DNA from: Rhodocollybia butyracea
Taxonomy: Eukaryota; Basidiomycota; Agaricomycetes; Agaricales; Omphalotaceae
Assembly (NCBI GenBank): GCA_015501585.1
Contig: JADNRY010000085.1
Coordinates: forward strand, 124,001-188,000
Reading direction: 5' to 3'
Length of the DNA stretch: 64,000 bases
Positions 9,862-20,429 of this stretch are shown in pieces. A program made the translations under genes and the position numbers. Position 1 is the first letter of the stretch. Each line of letters opens with the position of its first letter. The notes below the pieces were generated by a model that worked only from the letters and a program-made list of their open reading frames with translations, searched no databases and was not told the origin of the DNA.

Positions 9862-10740
9862 TTGCATGACACAAGTTCAAAGCTTTACTCGATGAACGAA
9901 ACTAAAACAACTCCAATACCTACTTTTTCACCGAGAGCTGCATTGCGGCCCCGCGTTGTACCACTTTACGCTACTACCATTCCTTGCCGGCTTCACCAAC
10001 TCCCAGGTATCCACCGCACAGTCATCTCGAAACCATACTCAAAACCATACCCGACTACGAAGCCTAACGCGATCGATTTGACGCCTGGTCTCTTGGAAGA
10101 CTCCTCTACCCCCGGGTCTCCGTTGACACCCCTAGGTCAAGATTTTGGCAGCGGCTCTGCCCCCAACATCAGGAAAAGCCGTTTTTGCCTAAGTGACCCC
10201 AGAGTGGCCTAAAGCAAACTAGGTGACCTATGAATCCTATGGCATCCTAGGAATTTGGGCTTGTCCCTTGCCAGTCAAGGCTCTTGAGAATTCCCTAGGG
10301 TATCCTAGGCAAACCCAGGGCAAGCCTAGGGAATCCTCAAGAGCCTTGACTGGCAAGGGACAAGCCCAAATTCCTAGGATGCCATAGGATTCATAGGTCA
10401 CCTGGTTTGCTTTAGGCCACTCTGGGGTCACCTAGGCAAAAACAGCTTTTCCTGATGAATGTACAAATCAACCTTATACCGCGCCCTGATCCAGAGCTCA
10501 CTGTTTCTGAGATTTGGAACGGTAAAGTGCTCTCTGCCTATCATGTAGGAACCTTGCATTTGATTCGGTTGTCGTTACTACTCACAGGTTCATTTAGAAA
10601 ATTGCTTGGGAAGTGGTTGATATTGAGCTCGATACAGGACTTAGCCTTGGTGCCCATGAAGCTGATATTCTGAACCGGGCGCGTACGCGAGTAAGTGTTC
10701 CTGTGTCCTGTTGCTTAAGTGTTGATCTCATCGCCAAGCT
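9862..10740 (+). pseudogene. Unknown multi-exon gene split by a MITE
   Basis: An open frame from 9862 (possible inner start MNETKTTPIP at about 9892) runs to 10166, where a fold-back MITE begins. Removing the MITE and one AA of its 2-bp duplication continues the same frame (GSGSAP then NVQINLIPRPDPELTVSEIW) up to a probable donor near 10545. A further exon at about 10600-10690 (IAWEVVDIELDTGLSLGAHE) follows, ending at a GTAAGT donor. The domain is not recognised; the N-terminal part is Pro/Thr-rich. The MITE adds an in-frame stop, so the gene is interrupted in this genome unless the MITE is spliced out. Confidence 0.5.
10167..10457. mobile_element. Fold-back MITE, copy A (CATCAGGAAAAG family)
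   Basis: 291 bp of almost pure inverted repeat: the left arm from CATCAGGAAAAGCCG and the right arm ending at CTTTTCCTGATG pair for more than 100 bp. It is flanked by AA on both sides, consistent with a 2-bp target duplication. A 373-bp relative with a longer central loop is at 59105-59477, flanked by CT. No coding capacity. The superfamily is uncertain; CACTA-type elements are one group with short target duplications. Confidence 0.85.
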
Positions 10741-10918
10741 CCCAGATTGAGAATTCAATCCCTGAATTCAAGGACCATGTGAATCATTGGGGGCGGATTT
10801 ACTGCTTCAGGAACAACTGAAGAGTAAAAAGGACATAGAAGGGCAAAAAGGATACTTGATGTTGTAATTAGTTGTAATTGTTTTTTCAACTTGTCAATAC
10901 CGGAGAAAGAATTGAGCG

Positions 10919-10927
10919 TATATAAAA
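10919..10927 (+). promoter_or_regulatory. TATA box of the 11016 gene
   Basis: TATATAAAA lies about 90 bp upstream of ATG 11016, followed by a pyrimidine-rich leader. Confidence 0.55.
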
Positions 10928-11015
10928 TAATGGTATCTCTGTGGTATCTTTCTATCACTAACTAGCAAGAATCGCAGCTGGCTGCTCTTTCACACTTGTT
11001 TCAGAACATATTATT

Positions 11016-11366
11016 ATGCCTCAATCTCGCAAAGCGTCACCTAAGGTAAGTCAGTTTCACTCTTTAATGCAGTGCTGACCCCGATGATAGGCCTCCGTGC
11101 TTTTCTCACTGAAGGCGCACAATCATGCTCATCTACATACTCCCTTGGTCGATCATTACTTCGAGGGGTGGCCGCGTCGACAGCCCTATATTCATGATTT
11201 TGATGTTGTACACAAGGGGACACGATTCAGAATTTTTGCTCAGCGACACCGACTCTTACACTGGAATTCAGCCCTCGCAATCCAAGGTGATCTGGTGATC
11301 ATGCGGGTGGGCATGAAGAATGTTGGAAATGTTGTGAATTTTCGAAGTGGAGATGTCAAACACTGA
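11016..11366 (+). CDS. Small conserved-looking protein of unknown function
   Basis: Two exons, about 101 residues. Exon 1 (11016-11045) encodes MPQSRKASPK, a 45-bp GTAAGT...TAG intron follows (11046-11090), and exon 2 continues in frame to the stop at 11364-11366. The protein has a His-rich segment (HNHAHLH), a WPRRQPYIHDFDVV block and a C-terminal AIQGDLVIMRVGMKNVGNVVNFRSGD. I recall similar GD-x-VxMRVG-type C-termini in unknown basidiomycete proteins but cannot name a family. There is no signal peptide or membrane segment. The start is supported by the TATA box and the in-frame splice. The C-terminus could have been shortened by a recent mutation. Confidence 0.6.
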
Positions 11367-12664
11367 CACGCCGAATTACGCTGTACACCGAAATTCAAGC
11401 GAAATGTCATCATTTAAAAGACCCCGTGAAACACGTCACGTCACTACCTAGGGTACGTTATGTATTAGACACTTTGAAGGTCCACTTCAGGTATCTAGTA
11501 TGTAGAAACCCATTTGAAGGGAGATACACTATGTTTTAAGAGGCTAAATTACTGTGCAAGGATGCATCGTTGACCCACAAACTCAAAATCAATCAAATTG
11601 ATTTACCTAGATTGATTTAGGCTTGCCAGATCTAAAGTCTATTCAATTAATACTACCTACTACAAAAAGTCCTATACAGGGATATACAAGAAAGGATTAG
11701 AATAGATGAAGAGAGACGAATGAGGGCAAGCATAATGCGAACCCATATCCGTTTAAAGTAAGAGAATCGAAGCACTGGTCTCCTGGAACGAACCACAGAG
11801 AGAAAGAGATTCAGTGTGAACTGAGTGCAGAGAAGTTAAGACAAAGACTTAGAAAGGACTTTGAATATTATTTTCAAACCACAGTTAGGCTGCAGTCAGA
11901 GCTCTGTCTGAGTTATAGGGACACCCTCTGGTCAGTTGTGACTTGTGTTAATTTGTGATTTTACCAAGGGACTTAGGAATAGTATTTGTTTGACAGCTCA
12001 GAGCTTGGGGATCAGCTTAAATAAGTCTGTACTTTGAAAGGGAAGGCACTTAGTGAAATAACACTCAGTGTAGCAAGGAAGCACTTGAATAGATTGAAGT
12101 TTTAAATAAATATTATTTGGCTGAACTAAAAACCCGAACTGAGTAATAAGTTGTGTGTGTGTTTGGTGTGGTTGTGTAAGCCATTTCTAAGTTCACCCCA
12201 GTTTAGACCTCTCAACGCGCCAAGGTCATTGCTTGACGGTAAGCATCAAGTTCTTTTTGTTTTTTTGTTACTTCTGAACCTCGTTTTAGATTCGCTGCTC
12301 ATGTGGCTTGGTTCCAGCACCGTCGAGGACGCCAGTTGAAACCTGTTATTCAATTGTAGTGTAGAATTCCACGCTTATTGTGTAATTTTGCATGATTCCA
12401 CGTTCATTAACAATTTTCATTGTTCAACACGTTCATAACAATTTTCATTTCCACGTTCATGTATTTCATTAATAATTATTAAACAACAAGCCTCTTCTCA
12501 CCGGTGTAGTGAATTTTTTTTCTCCTTTTGTTAAATCTTTACTGCTAACCAACTTTCCCCCACTTAAGAACAATTGATGCTTCACAACCACCCATCCCCA
12601 TACTTCCGTCTGTTAGGCCTGGTGCCAATACTTGCAGTCTTTACTTGAATATCAGCTTATTGTA
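11367..12664. other. Intergenic, no gene seen
   Basis: No supported coding region. 12360-12480 contains repeated TTCCACGTTCAT / CAATTTTCATT words in AT-rich DNA. Purine-rich stretches at 11700-12070 have no recognisable homology. Confidence 0.5.
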
Positions 12665-14765
12665 ATGTCGTCAGCCGCGAACTTAACCTTGGATCAACGC
12701 AAACGGTCCAATTCCCAGCTTGACGTAGCTGAGGACCCTCCAATGCCGGGAACTCTTTCTTTGGTACCATACTTCTCCCCCAGCAAAGTCAGAGCTGTGG
12801 CTGGCCCATTGCAAGAGCAGTTTGACGAGGTATTTTTTTCCCGTCCGTACTACCAGCGTCGAAGCTGATCACCTATAATAGCAACGTGAAACAAACAAAG
12901 CACTATTGGAGACGCTCAGAGGGTACCAATCGGTGTTTCAACGTTTGACCTCAGAGAAAACATTGCTCGTTGACCAAAACAACTGGGTTAGTAATAAAAT
13001 CAACCAGCTTGTGAGTTTACACGGTTGAAGGTTTCACTCACAATGTACTTATACGACATCTCAGCATCAAGAGTGGCCAGACGAGATGGAAGTAAACAAC
13101 CAGCTAGACAGCATGGTATGAACCTCCTTGTATCAGGTTGAACATAGCTCAAGGTATCTCCCTGACAGCACCAAGAAGAAGTCCGTTTACGAGAAGCGGC
13201 CAAGGAATCCCTTCACCTTGTCAGTCCTTTTGCAAATTGTAATAAAACTTACTCTTCAGGCGCAACAACACCAGAAAGACATGGTCAGTTAAAGCTCTTT
13301 CAAACATATTGCTCTTTTTCCGATGTTTTTTTTTATTTTCCCTTTAGGAACAGCACCTCAAAGAAGCGGTGCGTTTTTCTCCTTATATGTTTTTGTGTTG
13401 CTCATCGTTACCGTAGAATGAAGAAAGAGAACGCGTCACTCGCGACAAGGTAACTTTGAGTTTATATCCATATTATCGTTCCTTAAGTTTGTTTGCGTAG
13501 ATATCTCTGGATGCAGAGATTATTCACCTCAGAACCAAGGCAAATTCTCAGCAATGTACTACACCTACTCCGCCATCGCAGGGGCCATCTGCATCTGCGT
13601 CTCCACCGCCCCCGCGGTCTTCATCTTCGACTCACCAAGAACCTCAGTGGCCTGTTGATTCAGCTCAGGCTTCAGTATCCCCTCAGCAGCAGCGTCAGGT
13701 ACCTCCCCAGACATCTACATCCTTTCCACCGCCTCAGCAGTCTTCGCTGTCTTCATCTCACCAACAGCCTCATGCGTCTCCCTTTTGCTCGTTTATGATG
13801 CCTCCAACACTTCAACAGTCTTCATCTCCATCTCACCCATCTCACCCACAACCCAGGTACCTCATCTAGCTCCTCCTGTGACGCCACCTCAACCATCTAC
13901 AATGTCTTCTTCTCATCAGCAGTTGCCCATGCCTCATGACGCTCATGGATGCTCAGCCTGTGGAGACGCTCGTCCTGACATAAAAGCTATTCTTGAAGCC
14001 ACGGTTGCACAAGTCATGGCCTCTCGGCCAGCTGAAAGACAGCGTAAAACTAGACGTAGCCAGGAACCCAAGCTAGGAAGCCCAGCCCACGACAGAACAC
14101 TGAAGAAGGCAACTCTGGGAAGTCTCACCAAAAGTGGGGAGAAGGATTGGAAGGTATTCTCCTTTCAAGCGTCTAGTTTAATCCGGAACTCTTTCCTTTC
14201 CATGACGCAAGGGGTACATGTTAACCACTTCGAGGACTACAGGCCCGTGGACGAAGCATTTGCGCTGAAGTTTGAGAAATATGAGGGCCCTGGTCCCGAG
14301 AATGATTCTCGATTCAAGTTATTTTTGGACTTAAATGGCGCAAGTCGCGATGGAATCGGGTCGTGATATCAAATATGCTGCCTGTCATCCTTTACAAGAA
14401 AGCCGAAAAGCAGCTACAGGGAGAAGTCGATGACAAAGTTATATCTGCAATGCTGTGGGATCACATTAAACAGGCTCAGGAGTCTTGGCAAAGACGTAAC
14501 CCTCGAATCGCACAGGAAGGTAATTGAGTTGAGACAGCTGATGAAGCTCGGGCGTGCGCGGACACTCAAGCGCTACAGCGCTATGTAAATGTTCGAAGGA
14601 ATTCTAGAAAAGTAGAAGTGAGTGATTTGTTGAGATATACTGTTTACCTATTAACCATCTGTAGAAGTTCGACAAGCGCAGTACTGGAATCGAAAAAGTC
14701 CTCCAGCAAACCTTGCTCTCACCCATGGATAGAGCAAAGATTTATGGATATATATTATATTAGGC
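12665..14765 (+). pseudogene. Decayed multi-exon orphan gene with coiled-coil and Q/P/S-rich middle
   Basis: ATG 12665 opens an exon ending at a GTATTT donor near 12827. Many small exons (for instance about 12883-12987 and 13430-13450) encode a Glu/Lys/Gln-rich segment likely to form a coiled coil. From about 13500 to 13850 follows a Gln/Pro/Ser-rich linker, then a Cys-containing segment (HGCSACGD), a basic segment, and a C-terminal block ending DSRFKLFLDL...SRWNRVVISNML. The frame breaks near 13850 and near 14330, and an in-frame TGA occurs near 14525 before a spliced tail. It resembles a common agaricomycete orphan protein layout, but I cannot name the family. Probably a pseudogene. Confidence 0.5.
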
Positions 14766-15360
14766 TACATTAGTTCGGGACGATATATCATAATGTACTG
14801 TGTGGTTCTAGGTAGTGAGGGGGTTAGCTAGTTGCACTAGGCCACTAGGTGCACTATCTAGTACTACACAGTGCCACTTGTACAAGTTCCAGATGAGGTC
14901 TAAAAATGTGTGATAGAAAGATAGTGACAGTGGAGTCTGGATATCCATAAATCACTTACAGCTGCAGTTACTGCGATGAGCTCATATGTATGGTGTTCAG
15001 TGGCAGTGATTATATAGTAAACACAGTCCAACGAGATGTGCAAAAGGAGAGGTATAACATGCTATTAGTACACCAGTTCTCAAGTACTCTGCTGAAGTAT
15101 GGCATTAAGTACCCGTCAAGTACCTATCTTGCAAGTATTAAGTAACTTGATTATATTTATTGATAAAAGTACGATAAAAGTACAAAACCCAGTACCTTTG
15201 CTAACACTCCTGGTCTCGAGAGGTCAAGTGAATGATATAGCAGTATGAGAAGATGAGATATAAATTGGTATGCTAATTGAGCGAGTTTGTAATAATGGTT
15301 TTAGCTTTGTTAACTTCGGATTATGTTGATGAAGCCTTGAACTGCAACAAGGAAATAAAT
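14766..15360. other. Intergenic, short inverted repeats
   Basis: An imperfect inverted repeat spans about 14798-14875 (ACTGTGTGGTTCTAGGTAG against CTAGTACTACACAGT). 15100-15190 repeats AAGTAC words. No gene is seen; both may be MITE relics. Confidence 0.4.
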
Positions 15361-17810
15361 TCATAGTTGAAAGAGGGAAGCCGTTTGCTTACGGCGGTAA
15401 CAAGCAGCGCGCTGCCGAGGGTTGCTCGTGTGTAGTTGGATAGAAACCAGATGATGACGGATTTGAAAAATGAGAATATCACGCTGGTTCACATCAGCAA
15501 ATTTGAGAGCACTGTGCAAAACATAGTCTAGGAGAGATAAGGAATGAGAATTCAACAAAGTGGAATGTCAAGCATACTGGCAAATCGGTGCATTATCATC
15601 TGGCCAACGACCACACCATTGGGTTTGGAGGAAATTATTTCATTGATGAGTTGACGACGGGTTTCTGCATCAGAGAACTCCAAAGCCGTTTCACAAACAT
15701 TGGATGCATACTTGTCTTGAGCCATCTGAAGAAGCTGGCCCCGCAATGTGTTGAGTAATAGTTTACGATCATACGGCCTTCCTTTCTTTATCAAGTACTG
15801 CATAACATAGTTCTAGAAGCCAGGTGAGAAAAAGGGTTTAAAAATTCAGCGCACGACGCACACCGAACTCGTCTTGCATCAATCTGACGGCCACGCTATG
15901 TAATTCGGCGGCGAGAGGAGCAATCATCACGTTCGGGAGTCTGTCAAGGGCACATTGCAGAACTCGGCTCCCAAACATATCAGTGGCCATGGAGTACACT
16001 ATCCCTCTAAACGAATACACGAAACCAAGTTGTGCCGGGGGAACTACTTCGATAATTGTCTGGATGACCTACATCAAACCTCGTAAACGGGAGAATCTTT
16101 TGTTAAACAAAGGGGCGCGTACGTAGTTGCTGTTCGAATGATAGATGCATTCAATGATGTTGGGCTCGAGTTCGCGAACTATTGCTGCTTTCTGATCAGG
16201 CAAAATGTGCTCTATTGCCTAGGAACCAAATATCACTCGCATGGCAGTGGTTCAAATGTAAGAACAAACCTTTTGCACGACTCTAAATCCGAATTGTTGC
16301 TTTGAAAGTGTTAAGATATGTCCTGTCGGATGTCCAATAATCAATGTTAGCAAACAATTAAAATGCATTAGGAGTCAGACCATTCATTTCTGCAGCAAGT
16401 CTGGTTTTTTGAGCTTGGGTCCCTTGTTGAAATAGTCTTTTTACTACCTGGTCAAAAGATGTGGATACCGTCAAAATATACAAGACACAAGCCACTGACA
16501 TAGCTGCCAGCCTCATCTTGGATTAGTTGTAGAACATTGGGGATAATCTCATCAAACACCCTTTGCTGGTCGTCGCCTGATGCACTAATTAATATTTTCA
16601 CAACCAATTGGCACCCGTCTTGGTCACTACTGAACTCGACGATGTGACCTGCAATGTCCTAAAGAGGATTTTGAGATGTTTTACCGAGAGTATACTATAA
16701 TCTAGCGTACCCTCAACTCCCAGTTCCGTGAATTACGAGTGGCTTTAAAATCCTCCAGGATTTTTCTTCGGAACCCATCATGATTTTCATACACGCCTTG
16801 ATGGACCATTTGCTCTGTGGCCATGCTGTCGCTATACAGCGCGCGGCTTGGGATCATCAGGGGTAGTTGCGAGTAGCTCACAGTGCTAGGACAGATTTCC
16901 AGGTGTGGTAAATCGATTGTGGGAGGGTACCTTGTAGCCTGGGCAACGACCTGTTGGTGTATATTAAGCTAAACTCGATGAGGGTCAGTGAGGTAAATAC
17001 AAACAGCTGCAAACTACTCACCGGTTGCTCACGCTTCATATCCATCGAAGGGGGGCACGCAGTAGGTTGGCAAGCACTCAATGAGGATGTAGGTGTAGGC
17101 GGAGAAAAGATGATGCCTTGGGGAGTTTCAAAATATGACCGCGATCCAGGAGGACGAGAATGGCCAAAATCGGAAAATGCATTCCGCTGACAATAAAGAT
17201 CACCGGTGGGCGGACCAACTAGGCCTTGAGGGATAATACCACGGAATGAGGTGTTTTTGAGCGTAAGAGAACCGTAAACGGCCGGGTCAATGGGTATTCC
17301 ACGACCATCAAAAGAGAGGCTGCAGTTGTTGAAATGAGGATGGACCGGAAAAGTAAGTTGGGGGTGTTGCATTGCATTGTTATGGGCTGGTGTATTAACT
17401 TTGATTTGTGGAAAATAGTGATCCTTCACAGCCATTCCGGGAAAATTTATTGAAAGCTGATTTTTAGAACGCGACGTGGAATATGGAGCCAACTTGGAAT
17501 AATTTGAATGAGGACTCTGAGACTGAGAGGGTTCATGTACGTCCCCGTCCCAGGTTTCGTTACTAGCCGGCCTGGATGACGTCCATCCTTCATGTATTGG
17601 TCCACGGTAGCCGGAATCGTCTTGGAAGGTAATGCCACCATCGTTCACCATGGAGTATATTGAGGGATTGCGGGTTAAGGGGCGGGAATCTCCACTCCAC
17701 ACCTGAAACACATGAATGGTGAATGAAAAGAAAGGCTCAAATTGACGGGTCCCTCTTACTTGCCACTTCGAATTATGGTCCATAGCACTTCCTACATTCA
17801 TAGATAACAT
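15361..17810 (-). CDS. Pumilio/PUF-family RNA-binding protein
   Basis: Multi-exon gene from ATG 17810 to TGA 15363-15361. After a Ser/Pro/Asn-rich N-terminus (about 16990-17800) comes a PUF domain of eight repeats, with introns splitting several at conserved positions: NWELR-DIAGHIVEF (R1, near 16710), QDEAGSY-VVKRLF (R2), GFRVVQKAIEHILPDQK (R3), SNY-VIQTIIEVVPP (R4), FGSRVLQCALDRLP (R5), FG-NYVMQYLIKKGRP (R6), YASNVCETALEFSD (R7) and FA-DYVLHSALKF (R8). All GT..AG junctions keep frame, so the gene looks intact. PUF proteins bind UGUA-containing 3' UTRs and repress or destabilise mRNAs. R4-R7 keep canonical base-reading residues, but R1, R2 and R8 do not and R3 keeps them only in part, so specificity is probably altered. 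The first 5' exon and UTR are uncertain. Confidence 0.88.
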
Positions 17811-18099
17811 ATTTCTTGGCCCAGAAAGCGTCTGGAAAACAAAAGGTCATTTTGTTTCTAGAAGGATGAAATACTGTGTCAATATACGAACATTGCCTGG
17901 TGGATACAGGGAGCGAAAAGAGATCGATTTCGGGACGCGTGGGGGGAAAGACCGGTAAGATAGACGATTATCAGTGGCGGAGGGACACAAGACGCACTCC
18001 AAGCCAAGCTTGTTCTTGAAGATGGAACACAAAATGGGGCGAGGAATGGTGCAAATTTTCCCGTTTCAATGAGTTTCTTAACGTACTGGATTACATAAG

Positions 18100-18255
18100 A
18101 GGAAGGCGGTGACCTCAGAATAGGCCTGAATCCGCTCGAATTTCGGACATTTTTAAGTCTAGCAGACGAAGAAAATTGGATTTTCGCTTGGAAATTTGTC
18201 CCAAAAATAGATTTTTCCCAGCGGCTTTCAAGTGTATTTTCCGGGGTCCTAGCAT
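18100..18255. mobile_element. Truncated MITE, copy 1 (AAGGCCACTCG family)
   Basis: The stretch CGCTCGAATTTCGG...GTCTAGCAGACGAAG is shared with 21625-21665. The right side, CAAGTGTATTTTCCGGGGTCC, is the reverse complement of the left end of the copy at about 21567-21590. The left terminus is missing. Confidence 0.6.
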
Positions 18256-20429
18256 GACACTGTCATAGTTGGCAAATCAAAAATTTGTATCACATCCGTA
18301 GATGCCATACCCATAAGGTAACGCATATATTATGTGTTACCCTTTATTCTTCAGACAAACACTTGGCTCGGATAGAACAAATAAACTACACCATTGTTCG
18401 TCGACGACGGAAAATGAGTGGAACCATCAGAATTTTTGTGATTTCGACAGAGTACTCTATAATTGCGTCCAAAGGGGGTGTTATAAGTGCAATGATTACA
18501 TCTTCAGGCCCCGAAGTTATGCGTTACATATTGGAAAGTTCGGTTAAGGTGGCGTGGCCATGGTCAAAGATTTTTTCAGTGTGAGTTACTGTCATAAAGT
18601 CCTCTAATTACTTCTACGTCCTGAAAGTGCAAAACTCACTCACTGCACGACCAGTGCGTGCACACGTATATCGCAAATGAAACCACTTCGCCTTCGACAG
18701 ATTATGAGAATTAGGGACGAGCATAGGACTACATACTCCACGAACTCCAATTGCCCCGCGCGGGCGCTAGAAACCCATCCCACATGTGAGGACTACATAA
18801 GAAGAGTCAAACTCGATGCTACTTTAACTGATTATTTCTCAACAGAAGCAAATCGAAAATCAACTTCGGCGTCAAGCATACCCAAAGTTACTATCTGCTG
18901 GGGTACCTCCACCAACTCCGATTCTAACGGTCGATGAAGTTGACTCTTTCTCTGGAGAGTCCACAGTATGCTCGTGTGAGTACTCCTAGCTACGTAATGT
19001 TCAATATGACCTCCTCAACGCTATCTCTATCAGAATATTTGTTCGTCCCGCTCTGAAGGCTAGGGTATCTGTTGAGAGTCTGCACGCATTAATTTTCAAT
19101 ACGGCGTACTCAAAGATCTCACTTACAGGTACGCTACGCCCCGAAAATGCTCTCCTCGCCCTTTCTCCTTGGCTATGATAACTCCTTTGACAGCCGAGAA
19201 TCATTTTCCTCCTAATTCGAATGAAAAATATCAGACCTCTGCTTTCGCTCGCTCCTAGTCCAAATTCACCAGTTATTTACCCCCACTCTTCCAGTACGTG
19301 CACATACTTTCTCTCCGTTTTGATGGCTGAGACTCTCATGTAGTGCTTACAGCTGCCAGGACAGATATTTCAAACCCAGGAGGGGTGTCGACACTTGGAA
19401 CTTTTCGCCCCCATTGAACACCTAATACCAAAGTTCCCATGCCAGACTTGGAAAACGCCGCTGACTCCTGACTCTCCTGGGTACGAAACAGAGGAGTCTC
19501 CGCCGGACTGACTACTCACAGAACTATTACAATACTGATCTTATTTACTCCTATTCTTACTCCTATTCCGATTCCGACACCTACCGCTCACATAACAACA
19601 AAGTCATGTGAGATTGGTCCATTTTTATGACTTGGAGTCGAGGCAGAGTCGAGGCAGCATTTTGCGCAATTTCGAATTTCGAGGTGACATAAGTGCTCGG
19701 TACGCGATAGTCCCGAAAGCTTCATTGAATAAAGATGCAGCATCACTTGGGGAAAAGTTTCACGGAGGAATGAACATACTGATAACACAACCTGGGAGCA
19801 TAAGTTGGAAAGGCATAAGCAAAGACAGAACAGGCAACTGACCAAACTCTCCAACAATGAGTACAGACTATGTACACATCAACTCCACACAATAATTCCT
19901 TATATAAGCCCAAGCAACGCACCACTATTCCTGTAGCCCAGATATTGAAGGCGCTCATTGCTGAAAACGGAAACATCAACACAGCGGTCAAGCCGCATTA
20001 GAAACGAAAGAAGATGAAAAATGCACACGTCTCCAGATTCTCCAGTTCATGAAACTAGATAAACCCAACATGCGTAAGTGGACTGAAACAGACGGACGAC
20101 CTAGCGGAAGACGCAAAGCAGGCTAACCCTTGGACGCATACAGCAGTAAACCCCTTTGCAACATGACATTTTCGTTAGTAAAATAAGGCTGGCCCGTCTA
20201 AGGAGCGCTACCAACGTTGAGAAATATTTTCACCTTGAAAGTGAAATATAATCCGTTAGCGTGGCAATTGCGTTGCGGAAGGTATAACGGTATAAAAAAG
20301 AAGGGCTTGCGTACCAGAAGACTCCTGGGTGTTCTTGAGTACTTATCAGAAACGAGGAAGATCAGATAGGCTTACCATACAACCAGAGCGAGGCTGGCAG
20401 GGTTATTGTAGTTTTTTATAACAGATCAG
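18256..20429. other. About 2.2 kb with no supported gene
   Basis: Short open frames on both strands (for example plus 18677-18937 and minus 19588-19857) lack recognisable motifs and consistent splice structure. They may be decayed exons. No repeats with copies elsewhere in the window were found. Confidence 0.4.
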
